From contig JAECUM010096282.1 of the NCBI GenBank assembly GCA_016617855.1, forward strand, positions 17,102 through 81,101: DNA of 64,000 bases. Reading direction: 5' to 3'. Origin of the DNA: Megalonaias nervosa. Lineage: Eukaryota > Mollusca > Bivalvia > Unionida > Unionidae. Of this stretch, positions 23,145-61,238 are shown in pieces; the first letter of the stretch is position 1; every line of letters begins with the position of its first letter. Both the position numbers and the translations under genes were made by a program. The notes under the pieces were generated by a model that worked only from the letters and a program-made list of their open reading frames with translations, was not told the DNA's origin and did not search any database.

Positions 23145-23423
23145 GTAGGAATTGTACCAAACTGTCTATTTTGTTCACATGCCTAAAACTTGAATTCCAT
23201 CATCGATATATTGTTCGTCTTCTATCTTACCTCTGTCTCTTCTTCATCAGTCGGCTGATCACAATTAGTCTTTGTTGCTCTGCGACATTCGTTTGACTGT
23301 GTCTGTCTTTTTCACAAGTATTTGTTTTATCAGTTTGGTGAATTTAACTTGACGGAGCTAGGGAACACTAGTATTCTAGTATATATAGACATAACTAAAA
23401 ACTAAAGAAGATATTTACTTTTC

Positions 23424-23565
<142 letters not shown>

Positions 23566-23772
23566 GTTGAAGTTCCCGTTAGATGTATCCAAAGTAGAAA
23601 AAAGTCCTTTATAAAGGGTTTCGTAACAGGATAATATAAAACTAAGTGAGCCGTAAACATATAACGCCGTTGATAGATTTATGGCACATTGTTTAGAACG
23701 CTCCCATTTTAGCTTATCACTCTGTGACAAAGGTAAAGAAAACCAAACCGCGCAAGATATACGCATATAACA

Positions 23773-24091
23773 CGTATGTGTGATTATGATTTTTAACGTA
23801 GCTTTAACAATTTTTCAGTCATATCGCTATGATGTCTGCAGTGTGGCAGTTTATAGTGATATCTAGCACTGGGGCATCATGCCGCAGACATGTAGCATGA
23901 TGTCCCACCCAGTCACATTATCCTGACACCAGGCCGACCAGTCCTAACACTAACCTCTTAATGCTGATTGCCAAGCGAGGCAGCTGTTAGTACCATTTTT
24001 GTAAGTCTTTGGTATGACTCGACCGTGGATCGAACCCACGACCTCCCGCATCCGAGGCGGACGCTCTAACCACTAGGCCACCGGAGCGGTC
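23773..24091 (-). mobile_element. tRNA-derived SINE with Meta-type core, flanked by 11-bp duplications
   Basis: Read on the minus strand, a tRNA-like head starts GACCGCTCCGGTGGCC. An A box (TGGCCTAGTGGTTAGAGC) and a B box (GGGTTCGATCC) are clear. The body has AGACTTACAAAAATGGTACT, CTCGCTTGGCAATCAGC and GACTGGTCGGCC-type blocks, and the tail is TGACTGAAAAATTGTTAAAG. As I recall it, this is the central domain shared by bivalve and other metazoan SINEs. The 11 bp CGCATATAACA occur at both sides (23,762-23,772 and 24,092-24,102), which dates the insertion as recent. The head is not a functional tRNA gene in this context. Confidence 0.82.
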
Positions 24092-24420
24092 CGCATATAA
24101 CATAAGGATAAGTATAATAAAGTAATCCATATCATGTAGACTGGCTGACAATTCTCTAACCAGCCTAGTTCATCCGTCTCTGAAATAATCTCTGTGTCGC
24201 AGATGATGGGATCCCGCAGAGCTTTGCAAAAGCGCTTGACTTCCTTTTGCGTAAGTCTCACGTCACACTTTGGAATAATTTGGGCCCGAATCCTCTCCTT
24301 GCCCATTTTTCTGTCAATATGCGTAGCCTCGAGACCGATCGTGTAGGCCTGTCGCTTTGTGCCAAGTTGAGCCTTAAGCTTGTGTCTCTCTGACAGGAAA
24401 GATCAACAAGGTCATAATCC
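24092..24420 (-). other. Unrecognised open frame next to the SINE
   Basis: A minus-strand frame of roughly 105 codons (about 24,402 down to 24,073) is open into the SINE head. Its middle reads like ordinary protein: Lys/Glu-rich, with KCDVRLTQKEVKRFCKALRD and ICDTEIISETDELGW. No ATG is convincing: the first lies at 24,304-24,306 and a stop precedes the frame. It could be an exon of an old gene or transposon, cut by the SINE. Not recognised. Confidence 0.25.
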
Positions 24421-24453
24421 TGTCTTGGCGTCGTCTGTCCTTCCAACAAAGTC

Positions 24454-24660
24454 TCAACCCTTAATCCCGACTGTCTAGAAAATGAAACTGGTCGTAGGGC
24501 TGGAGCAGGAGGCTCAACCCGTCATCCAGGCTGCCTAGGAACTGGAACTGACCATGGTGTCTGTTCAACCCATCATCGCAGCTGTCTAGGAGCCGGAACT
24601 GGCCTTTGTGTCTGCTCAACCCCATCGTTTCGACTACCTTGAAGCTGGAACTGGCTCACG
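24454..24660. repeat. Degenerate minisatellite, about 51-bp period, four copies
   Basis: Four imperfect units each carry TCAACCC, a CTG.CTAG block and GGAACTGG. The first unit is about 60 bp, the next two about 51 bp. It is absent from the other X copy. Confidence 0.7.
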
Positions 24661-26680
24661 AGACCCAATCGTCAGTAGTGCGTACAGCGCATCATTATAT
24701 TCACTTTGTGTTATTTGTCCTCTTTCATTGAGGACGGCTAAATACTCCTTTTTTCATTGTTCCATAAGAGTCTATGGCGAATATCACCTCCATAGCCCAA
24801 GCATAGGATATGCTATAAGTTCGTACCAACCACACACACGCGACATGGTTTTACATCCCTCCTCTGTCGATATTTATAAGCATGTGTGCCACACAATAAG
24901 TGCTGAGGCACGATTTCCCGCAAAGTTCAGTGTTAGTCATCATGATGCAGGCACAGCCATTTGTTCAGCAAAGCAGTATTAGTGTGTATAATCCTCTAAT
25001 TGGTGTGATGAACGTACATTTGTACCATGGTTCAAATGGGAGCTTACTGTTGCTTCCCTTTTTTGTTCCCTGGAGTGTTTCACGGGATCCGGCAACCTAA
25101 CGGTGTATGTAGTTCAGGAACGATTTTTGTATTGTCATGTTGCACTTGTGCGACGTGTTTTCCACTGTCCTAAGGCACAATTCACGAGTTGAATCACAGC
25201 CCAATGAACGACATTTGTGTACAAGTTTTCTTGTGTGGTCAGAAGTCTCAAACCCTGGGAGAGATAGCTATCATACTTGGATAGCAGAGTAAGTAATCAC
25301 TGCCCATTCATATTAATGCACTAGTACATTTCCTCTGACCTTCAAGCAATGTCAAGGTCATTTGAAAGTGAAAATATATCTGTATCAGGTAGTGAAGTGG
25401 GGCAGACAAATAATTATGTGTAATTTCTTTTTATAAATAGATAGTAAACAATCCAAATAGAAAAGAAGCCGGATTCCAAAGCTAACCATGTCTATGAATT
25501 CTTGCTTCTTATGGGGAAGTAAGTCGTTGAAATCTGCCACGGAAACGCTGAAAATCCGCTAGTTCGATCCCGTACATGGTCTCGTATAGTCCTAGTTTAA
25601 TAATAAATGGCGAATTCCTTGAGAGAGGAAAGTTGGTTAAGCATTTTATTATTAAACTTCATGCACTTAGACATATAATTTTACAATTCGCAAATTGATA
25701 TATTATTAAAATATAGACAGTTAGTTTTCATTGCAAAGAATAATATCCAAGTTACATGTACGCGGTATATTAGCATCTCTGTTTATTATACAAACAACCC
25801 TGTCTTTTTACAGCAAACAATGCCTACTATGGAATGTAATGACCCCCATGACCCGAGGACGCACAATCGATACAAAGCACCTTCATACTGGGTTAGAACG
25901 GTAGCCATTTGAAAGTAAAGACCTATTCCAGAGCTAAATAGGAATGTGATATTTAAATGGATTTACGCCTTTGCAAATCAATCGCTTGAAACAAAATTTG
26001 GCCTTAATATCCGTATTTCCCATGTGAGAAATTTTAGTGTCACTTATTCCCTGATAGCTCTATTATTCTTTTACAATTTACACACAATTAAAATAACACA
26101 TAATAAACATGAACATTTTCCAAATTGTTGAAATAAACACGAGAGCAAAGTTTGTGGACAGATGTCCTATAAAAGAAAGATTACATTTATCATCTATAAT
26201 TAAAAGATCACATACCTTCGGAGCTAAGTATCACTTACCAACACGCACTTACCAACACTCATTGACCAACACATACACAGGTATATACAGCGGGAAAAAG
26301 CAAAAGCTATCTGTATCGACCTGTAAGGAAATCGCAACAACTAGAAACAAGGATCATGCTTCCTATCATCTAAGCTTTATTGTAAAAGGAGCGTTGGTGA
26401 CATACTGAACTTTTTCTCGAAAAAAATGTTTTCTCTCCTTTCTTCGTTTTGATAGATAATATTGAAAGACGATGTTTTCTCATATTGAATTGTGGTTATT
26501 GGTTAACCATATATTGATGAATACTTGATATTGATTTTTCAAAATCTCGGATTATCAGGGTCAGATCAAATCCTTCCAGTTCACTTGGATAGGGTATACC
26601 CTGAGATAAACAACGTGTTACCAGGAAAAATTATTTGTTAGTGAGAGTTCGTTTTAGCTGAGGTCACAAGAAGATAAAGA

Positions 26681-52340
<25,660 letters not shown>

Positions 52341-52915
52341 CAGACACGGACTTGGAAGAAGAAAGAATAATAAAGAACATAACTTCAAGGAAGAAAAACA
52401 ACCTAAGAAAATAAATGATTTTAAAAAATCCCCAATGAATACATTAAAAGACAACTTTGATGATTCAGAGAAAGAGAACATTCTAATCAGTGGACAGTTT
52501 AAGAATCCCCAAAGTTCAACTTATTATTATTATTTATTATTATTATTTGGTATGTTATGCAAACGCTAATTTCGTTGAAACAACATAGCACCTAGATACA
52601 GCAAAATTTTATAAAATATCCTTCATATATTAATTTCCAAATAATTCATAATTTAATGACTTCCAGCAACTTGATTACGCAAGACAAAGCCAGAATGGAA
52701 ATATATCTAAACAATAAAACAGAACTTCTGGAAAACAAATCTTTATGTCTTTTATTCAGATGTAAAAGTTATTTGACTTTTATTTGTTTAAGCAAAGAAA
52801 GAAGATCTGAAGATAAGACTTTGTTGATTTTAGTACTAGAAGTTTCATTAAATTTGATTCTTGGCAATGTTCCTCTAATAATGTTGTTGTGAATAAAATA
52901 TTCCTTTGAATGAGG
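52341..52915 (+). other. Probable 3' UTR of the CYYR1-like gene
   Basis: AATAAA signals occur at 52,369-52,374, 52,410-52,415 and 52,892-52,897. Which one is used cannot be told from sequence alone. Confidence 0.45.
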
Positions 52916-53957
52916 TCATGAAGTGTTTTGAAATCACTTGAATTTTACCGTAAGTAGAGAAATGCAATACTTACTTTATAAAGTCAAGAGCGAAAAGAAG
53001 CGTATTTCGTGTTCTTGTCATGTGGATAATACATTTGTCAATTTATTGTGATGTTAGGTAGAGGAAATGGTCTCCAAAAGACGAAATTGGCCAGAGATTT
53101 ATCTGAATTTTATAAAGGAACATCATGCATGTTTATTTTGTACTACTCTGATCGCTTGCCATGTATTATCTTGTATTTAATTTAGGAATGAACACAAACG
53201 AAACAAACTAAACGAAAGCGATTGAACACGACGTAAAAACACACATACACAGACGTGTACCTATATAACGTATTCCACTCAGATTACTTGTCAGTTTAAA
53301 TATCTGCCCATCCACCTATTTATCACTTTCTGTCTGTCTGTCCGTCTGCATATTCGTACACTTTTAACTCCAAGTTGTTAGATGTTACAGGAAAAAGTTT
53401 TTCCTTATATATATCAATAATGAAATAATTCATTATTATACTATAAAAGAAAGTCAATTATATCTAAGGCTTCACAAATAGAATAAAAGATTCTTCCTAA
53501 AGTGGAAATTTTCAAAGATATTAGTATTTTCTTTGCGACAAGTAGACATGCTCATCGATCAGTGGTAAAGGCGCACATGATTAAAAATAGGATTATATTA
53601 GGAATCTAGATGCAAAACTGACAGTGGTACCCAGTGCGAAATTAACTGACACTAATCGTTATATTGGAGATAGATACACAGGAATATTGTGTAAACAAAA
53701 ACAAATTGGTGTCAGTTGTCAAAATGTTGTAAAATTTGTGTCACTGAATACAAAACACCTGCAATATCTCGCAATGTTAAGTGAAAACATTAACTGTAAA
53801 GTTTTAGATTCCTTCACGTAGCTACACGTTTTCAGTGAAAACATACAATCAATTTAGCTTATTGGAATAGATCATTTTCGATGGAATTTTATGCAATTAT
53901 CTGGATTATGCAGATAAATGGAGCACAAAAAAATTAAATAGAGAGTGTGGACATTTA
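52916..53957. other. Non-coding, nothing recognised
   Basis: AT-rich sequence without repeat or coding signal. Confidence 0.35.
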
Positions 53958-54007
53958 GGTTTTTAACGTAGCTTTAACAATTTTTCAGTCATATCACTAC
54001 GATGTCT
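53958..54007 (-). mobile_element. 3' fragment of the Meta-core SINE
   Basis: The 45 bp TTTTTAACGTAGCTTTAACA onward to GATGTCT match the 3' end of the SINE at 23,773-24,091 almost exactly. The tRNA head and core are missing, as in a 5'-truncated insertion. Confidence 0.75.
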
Positions 54008-57000
54008 AATGATACGTACATGAGTCATCGTCGTACCTGTAAAAAGTATCTATTTAAAAGTCAGAAAATGTGAGTCAGGCATGAATGTAATAAAATGCTA
54101 AAATGTATGTAACTGTGACAAATGAATACATCTATAACAAATCTTATTCTTTGCGAGCAAATAAATCAAAGGCATGGACAGTTTTGTTCACTATTTATGA
54201 CCGGTCCTTTATTGTTTTAGTTTTCCTAACTAAAAAATAGTTTCACTTGCTTCAGTTTTGCATATAATTCATATTGAGGTGTCACATATTTAGTTTAATT
54301 CCAAGAAATCGGCCAGCTTTTCATTATAACTAATCACACGACACAAAACAGAATCTGCAACAGAATGAAAATCATGAAACCCTCTACTCTTCTACAAATT
54401 TTATTAGGTGGCACATATGTTGTCAGCGCTAACTTTTCCAAAACATTCTATCTCGGCATCCAATGCAACAAATATGTTAGCTTTCTCTTGTGTGACTCCT
54501 CTGTGGAGTTCAGTTTTACTGGGAGGTGGGATTATTTGTTGTTGTCAATTTGAGTGAACCCAGCCTTGCAAAACATTCCGAATTGTTGATTCTTTTATTT
54601 GTCTTCATGATTGTGAAATCATGTATATTGCCTCCAGTACTGCAACACTATGCAAAACCATTTGCTGTGAGTTAGTGGTTGCTGTCGATCTCAGCGATCA
54701 TTTTCTTGACAACTTTGCTGCGGTAGCTCAGGTGAAAATTCTTGACGATTCCCATGTCTCTAAGTCTGCAATTAATGGCTGACTGGAAGCAATATATGGA
54801 CAAATCTATATGAATATATACGGATTATGCAAAGAAACAACAGTATGCAAATAACCGAAAGAATCTGTCGACTGAGATAAAGAAAAGAATCTGTGCATGG
54901 AGATTTATACAAATTAGCAAATTATGCAAATCACTGATTTGCAAATAAGTGCAGTTAACTGTACATATAATAGGATACATCTTTTTTGCAGGAGATGGGG
55001 AGAAAGCAATTCAAAATCAAAGGTATGACTCTAATGAGAAGTTAATAATAAAACATTTTCAGGCCCAGATTGGCTTCTTGAGAGAGAGAGAGAGAGGGAG
55101 AGGGAGAGAGATTGCCAGTTCAAACTGAACGGTGTTTCTCTGAAGTAAAGTTAGCATTCTGACCACACCATCAACAAATATGCATCGGAGGTATATCGAC
55201 GCAATAATTTACAGCATCATAGAACATTTGTTAGCCGAAAATTCCTTCGAGAAAAAGAAACCTTAGCCTGTATTGTCAAACTAGGTTATTTCAATGGCTG
55301 AATTGTCAGTAAGACTGACCGAAAAGTTGGGAATGAAAAAATAGTTGCATTTGCAATATTTTGGTCAATCATTGTCTCGTAAATAACCCTGGTGATCCGA
55401 ATATCATCTACCAACGTACATTCGAGTCAAACTTCAAACTTCCAGTGATTTTCAAAACTGATCACTTTTATTTATGCGTTATGGAACTGCGGACTACATG
55501 CAATATTTACTAACCTCCGAAACTGAAGAGCCTGACCACATGCAGAAACCTAAGCACCTCAAAACTAAAGATATGACAACGGAAGTGCTCATTTGAACAT
55601 GGTCAATTGTACCTCGTGCTGAAACACATGAAAAGATATTTTTACGAAGAATTTTATTTAGTTCATATTACAGAAAAGACATATATTACATTGACTTGAG
55701 CAAGTCTTCACAACAAAATAAGTTATCGGGTTAATTGTTTGGAGCACTAAAAGCTACACACGTGTCCGGGTAGCTGATCAGCGTAGTGATAATATTTCCT
55801 AACCCGGAGAGTGAATCGGCAGATACCAGACGCGCTTGCTGATCGGTGATTTAGCAGTGACGTTGAAGGTATGATCCATAGGACTGACCCCAAAGCTACG
55901 AATGGAGACGTTGGCAGTGACACAAAATGCTATAGACAGTAAAAAATTAAAAAAAATAAAATAAAAAAAGCAATTCGTACCAAAGAGGATGAGCGCAGGC
56001 AATATTGCATGAAATATTAATTCAAACCATATGACGCATGCTCTTCTACTTTCACGGTTACGATTCGATGAAAATTTAAAATTTTGGGTTAAGAACGGAA
56101 AACAAAGGCCATTATAAACACAATGTACTTTTTACATTTTACTCACACTACACATCAAGGCATCATGTGATCATATTTTCTCTTGATCGTGTTCTATTTT
56201 TAGACGGGGAAACCCGTCTAAACGTGATCCACTTTGAACGCGACATTCCTCCTTTTTGCATTGAACACGATCTTAATTTCACGATGTTCCGATATTTTGA
56301 ATCGAACAGATAGAAACAAAAACAATAAAGTCCAAATAAAAGTTATAAAAATTTAATAAAAACAGCGCTCCTTGAAGTTTCGCCCCTACTTTTAGCTGCT
56401 AACATCAATAATGAAAATTTTCATCAATCTATTTTGAACCGACCCTATAAAATGTCCGCTGTATCTGCGCAGACACTATACAATCTATGTCTGACTGAAA
56501 AGTAGAAAATAAGATCGATCAGTTTTAAGTAAATCATTGTTAGTTTTCTGTGATAGTATGCATTTTGCTTCAAAACGGTTGTTTTCTACGCATTTATAAC
56601 ATCCATTGGCGTCACAAAAAGGTGCGAAAGAAGGACCACCGTTGTCGGGCACGCCATTATATTTACACAGTACGTTCCTGGCACACCATTCCTACTATTA
56701 TGGTATAACTTTCCAAACTAGGTAAAAATAAAACAGTTCAATAAGGTAGTACTCTTTTATTTTAGGAAATAAAAAAGCCCCAAAATACCCGTGTGTAAAA
56801 AAGCAAAATCTAGCGTCCTCTAATGACACCGTAAGAATCTATTTCCTTGTCACCCTGGCGATCTGAAATGAAATAATAATAATGACATTAACCATAGGGT
56901 ATGAGCTATTTGTATTTACGTCTCCATTTATGGTGTTTTGCTTTTATAGATTTTAGTGATTATTTGTTTGATTAAGGGAACTCGGTGTTTGAAGATATTC

Positions 57001-57080
57001 CTCAACCCAAGTAATTAGCCAATTCCTAAGGAGCAGTCGTTATATGTCCAGTATTCACCAATCTTTACGACAGTTTGTTG
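54008..57080. other. Non-coding stretch with an inverted repeat
   Basis: It holds an imperfect GA microsatellite (55,079-55,110) and the nested inverted repeat at 56,185-56,272. No gene recognised. Confidence 0.4.
56185..56272. repeat. Nested inverted repeat with a GAAA-capped hairpin
   Basis: The outer arms GATCGTGTTC (56,185-56,194) and GAACACGATC (56,263-56,272) are perfect complements. Between them, TAGACGGG-GAAA-CCCGTCTA (56,201-56,220) is a perfect 8-bp stem with a GAAA tetraloop. Confidence 0.85.
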
Positions 57081-57784
57081 TGTTATGTATATTTAATTTA
57101 TATTATGTACCTGACTTTTATCATTATGGTAACTGAGTGTTGTGAATGAAATTAATGCTTACCTGACTTTTGCTATGAAATCTGGTAAGCAAGATCTTAC
57201 GTAGCGAGAGTTCAAAGGTCAGTTTTGATTGCAATAAGACTACGCACAGTAAATTTTCAATTAGGATGATTGGGTTTTCCAAAAAACACTCTACTGCGGC
57301 ATAGGTCAAGTGAGAAATGTATATAAAGGATATTTGGTAAACAATTACTCATTCCTGTTATAATATCAGTCTTTGGAAATCTATGATCAGAGTTCGTAGT
57401 TGTATTCAGTTACAATTTGAGAGGAATTATTTATTTAAATTATTCGCTAGAATTACAAAGTGCTGTTTGACCTTTAGGCCTTAAACACTACTTTGGATTA
57501 TTGAGAACTCAGAGACATTCTGGATTATGTTACCGTTGTACAACAGGACATTCCACACTCTTGGTACATCAGTACATTCAAGAGTTTTGTAATTCACTCG
57601 GAACATTCTATACTGTTGGAGTTGTGAAAGAACATTTAGTATTATTTTGGATTTAATTCACAATAGCGTAAATTGGCTCAAATTTCACTTTGTTGCTTAG
57701 AGAAACAAATTATTTCTTCATTTTTACTAAACTTGTTCGCTTTGCTTCTTTCGATTACATCGTTTAAGTCATAGAGTCATAATA
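57081..57784 (+). mobile_element. LTR relic (solo LTR), plus orientation
   Basis: It starts TGTTATGTATATTTAATTTA. The blocks CAGTTACAATTTGAGAGGAA, GGTACATCAGTACATTCA and TCACTCGGAACATTC match the 7,774 relic, and it ends GTTTAAGTCATAGAGTCAT. A SINE abuts its right end. Confidence 0.65.
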
Positions 57785-57786
57785 GT

Positions 57787-58012
57787 TAGTTGTTTTGGGT
57801 TTAGCGACAATTTTCAGCACATGATAGGCTATCCATGACGGACAGTATATTTGATGGGGTAAGAGCCCGCAAGAACAACCGATCCACTGGAAGCTACAGG
57901 AAAGTTTTCTCACATATCCAATTTGGCAGAGCCCAGGACTCGAACCCACGCAGACAGAGATGAGATGTTACTGATATATAAAGGTGAGAGCCTTAGACCA
58001 CTCGGGACCCCT
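57787..58012 (-). mobile_element. tRNA(Ser/Leu)-type SINE
   Basis: Read on the minus strand, the head is GGTCCCGAGTGGTCTAAGGC (A box) followed by a long variable region and GTGGGTTCGAGTCCTGG (B box). A body with GATCGGTTGTTCTTGCGGGC and a tail CGCTAAACCCAAAACAAC follow. The long spacing between boxes suggests a class II tRNA source. Confidence 0.68.
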
Positions 58013-59985
58013 ATTAATAACAGTATGGATTAGTTTCGTAAAATGGGCCCTCCCTAATTACTTAAGATAGAGAATTCTCTGGTTAATTTTAGGTATACGT
58101 GTTTAGTAATCTGATATATTAATAATTCTTTGTATTGGGTGTTTGGGTCGTGTTTTGTATTGCATGGCGTGAAGTACTAATATTCGGTTTTGCAAAGCCT
58201 ACTGAGGAATTACACAAATGTAAAATAAAAATAAAAATACATGCAAGTGTGAAATTAGAGTTTCGTGATGTATGATCATTAGGTGATTAGTGAAAATTAC
58301 TGTAGTGTTTGCGCCTTTCAGAACCTTTCAGTTGACAAAGACTGTTGTCTTGAGGTCCATGAAAGAGTAAAACAATTGGCCTCATGCCAGACTGACGAAG
58401 TTGTTTGATTCATTCGGAAGAGAGACTCTTTGTATGTAACAATATATTAAATAGGAATATCGTGGTATATTTTGTATAAAATAACTTTTAAGCAAATATA
58501 ATTCATTTGTAAACTTTGTTGTGTATAGCAATCCATTCAGTGAGATTGATTAGGCTATTGTTTTTAAAAAATAATGCACGTCTACCTTAAGCCAAACTTA
58601 CAATATAGACAGGAAAACTATACAAATCATCCCTACACTAAAATCTGTATAAACGACGAAAAATATATGCCGTGTAATATGTAGAGATTTAGCACTCAGT
58701 TACTAAATTTTCACCATATAAAACGTCGACATCATCAAAGAACGATTGGATTTCAATGTGTATGCCGTTGTAGAGAGGCTAGATACATAAATTCGATATC
58801 CAAATATTTGGCGTGAGTCGGGGTGTGTGTGCTCTATGATATGAAAGACATTTATTTAAACTCGAGGTCAAAATCTATTGATAAGGTATATTGAACTGAA
58901 ATGATTTCCCGTAGTCATCCGTTTATAGAGAACCAATATGCAAACATAGTTAAATAAAAATGCAAATTGCCCAGATTGCCTTTGCACATACGAGTCCGGA
59001 GTCTAGGTTGTTCATTTTAATTATTAGTAGAACGCATACCGTTTGTGCTGGTTTGGTATTTCAGTGGAATGAGTGGCCCAGGTCACTCATATAAGTATAT
59101 TACAGTGCATGCATCAAGTATATACAGAATGGCAAAATTATCTCTCTCATGTGTATCAAGCACAGTGTAAAAAACCGTAATTCAAAGATAGAGTAATGCT
59201 CACGATCTAGGCTATATGTGCATCTGTCTCAGGAGTTCGGATGTAAAGTATATTTCGATTTGATTACAACACAAAAATTTCAAAATTTATTCAAAAATCA
59301 AGAACAAATCACATAATTTGCAACCAGAAATAGTTATTGTTTCCCCGATAGTTTTATTCTCCTCAGTGACACTGAAAAATACACCTGATACTCCTAACAC
59401 GTGGAATAGGTGAATACAGTCTGCGACAGAATTCTAATAAATCGACAATTGTGTATTTCGACCCAGTTAGCAATGGACGGTTTGCCATTGTTATAATCTT
59501 CATTGCTTTGAAAGTCATTTTAGGTTCTCAACTAATGTGCAAATACAGGTAGGTACTTGTGTATACCAGTAAACACATACCAATATAGCAAGCATTTTAT
59601 CACCTGTTATAAGGAGTAGTATCACAGTAGGTGGTTTTGATTTCGATAGCTGACATAGATCGACTCCTTCTATACCCCATGACTTTACTAAATTCACATC
59701 GATCGTCACACGTGAGTGAATGTGCTATAAGAAACTAAACAATAATATATAATCAAGCCAACAACCAAAACAAACAAACGTTAGAGCGAATATCAGATAG
59801 TTGGCGTGATTAATAATGGTTTTTTAATTGTGGGCCGAAGGTGAACTGCAGCTGTTTATTCCAATAATTTTTACGAAGTAAAAAATCTACGCTTACTTGT
59901 GTGCTTGAATATGGGTAGCATACAAAATTTACTTGAATGATTTTTTTTAAGGAATAAAAAATCCATAGCAGTGAGGCTAATTCAG
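58013..59985. other. Non-coding, nothing recognised
   Basis: AT-rich sequence without repeats or coding signal that I could identify. Confidence 0.35.
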
Positions 59986-59989
59986 TAAT

Positions 59990-61189
59990 ATCCTGGACGT
60001 CGCCAACAATGTTTACTCAATTTTCACTGCCTGTAAATCAACCACATGTTGGGTTTTTTGTCAATAACTCCTTGGTTTTGTAGCTGTGCGTGAAGCCGTC
60101 GGTGGTTAGCCATTTCCACGAGCACCATTTCGAACTCACCCAAGCTAATTATTTTATCCTCGATACCCATCGAGTAGAGTGTAAAATCGTATTGAGAGTA
60201 CTTTGTGCTGCCGCGAGAAGTTCCGAATAAGCACGTATTCGTGAATGTAATCGTATCGAAATTATTATATCAACCTCTGCCAGTCACACCGGTTACTATT
60301 GAGATGGCTACAACAATTCCGATTGGTGTACCTATAATAGTTGTCGTAGTCGTAATTCCCGCCACACCAAAGCAAATGGCTGCTGTGCTGCGGCGATTCC
60401 GTAAATAGCATCTACGACCACAGACATGCGCCTGTATTTCACAAGTAGCTTGGTTCTCTTAATGATTTCCGATTTGGTTGTTTCTTCACGTCGGTAACAT
60501 TGAGGGTTTACCATAGTTCTTCTATTAATAACGTAATCGCGTAGAATAATTATTAATCTTAAACAAACATGCAACCAAATAAGTTTTAAAGGAGTTGTCT
60601 TCAGACTCTGACCTAAATAGTGTATCCCTATGGTCCATTTGTACTTCAGCATTTGGAACTTCTAATAATTGTCTTTCTTCTACTAACTGAATAGTAATAG
60701 ACCATGTACTGTATAGACGCATACACAATTAAGAAATAATATCCGGATTCATCAGCAACAAGTCTAAAGGCTCCAATGCATTTGTTACAATAAATATTTC
60801 AGATTATACTCCATCAGCAAGCCTTAGGTATTCATTTGTTATTGTAGCGTTGCCAGCTACTACCCTGATAACACTGAATTTTATGTCGAAGTGTTGTTTT
60901 GTTGCAGCAATATCATCATCGATAGGTTCTTACACGAGTTGAATTCTATTTCCGTTCACAATAAGGTCTCAGTTCCTTTGACCGCCAGACTTTTAATTTT
61001 CGATTTGGTATTTGTGTCGACGTAGTCTTTCATAAGCGCAGTCAACATGCCAGAGTCTTTAAATCCACCGATTTCACTAATTTTGGCCAGATTCTTTGCA
61101 AAAGAACAAATCTTTAATATCCACCGTTTTCCAGTTCGATCTTCAAAAATCACAAGCTCGCCATGGTGAACGTTAGCTACAACCCGGCT

Positions 61190-61190
<1 letters not shown>
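59990..61190 (-). pseudogene. Decayed virus-like coding block
   Basis: Between 61,185 and about 60,000 the minus strand shows coding-like segments in changing frames. One is about 70 codons with FEDRTGKRWILKICSFAKNL and a Lys-rich end (to 60,956). Next is a stretch with FSVIRVVAGNATITNEYLRL (about 60,900-60,790). Then comes a basic segment with EIIKRTKLLVKYRRM (about 60,480-60,420), a Gly/Thr/Ile-rich hydrophobic run (about 60,380-60,290) and an acidic SLGEFEMVLVEMA helix near 60,150. The basic, hydrophobic-pair, acidic layout of the last part resembles the small protein at 3,369-3,859. No complete gene survives; the identity is inferred. Confidence 0.35.

Positions 61191-61234
<44 letters not shown>
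61191..61234. repeat. (GT)n microsatellite
   Basis: A GT run of about 44 bp at the upstream edge of the decayed coding block. Confidence 0.97.

Positions 61235-61238
<4 letters not shown>

Larger units (their letters stand above)
21835..23420 (+). repeat. Tandem duplication, unit 1 (end of X plus Y)
   Basis: This segment aligns in order with 25,440-27,002. Shared landmarks are GGATACCAAAGCTAA, a GAGAGAAGAAAGTTGG block, GTTTGTGGACAGA, TTCTCTCCTTTCTTC, TTATCAGGGTCA, CTTGGATAGGG, the signal-peptide exon, and TGTCTGTCTTTTT before the microsatellite. Divergence is substantial, so the duplication is old. Confidence 0.8.

Noticed and set aside
24004..24091. Functional tRNA gene on the minus strand
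   Set aside because: The tRNA-like part continues into a SINE core and tail with target-site duplications, so it is a SINE head.
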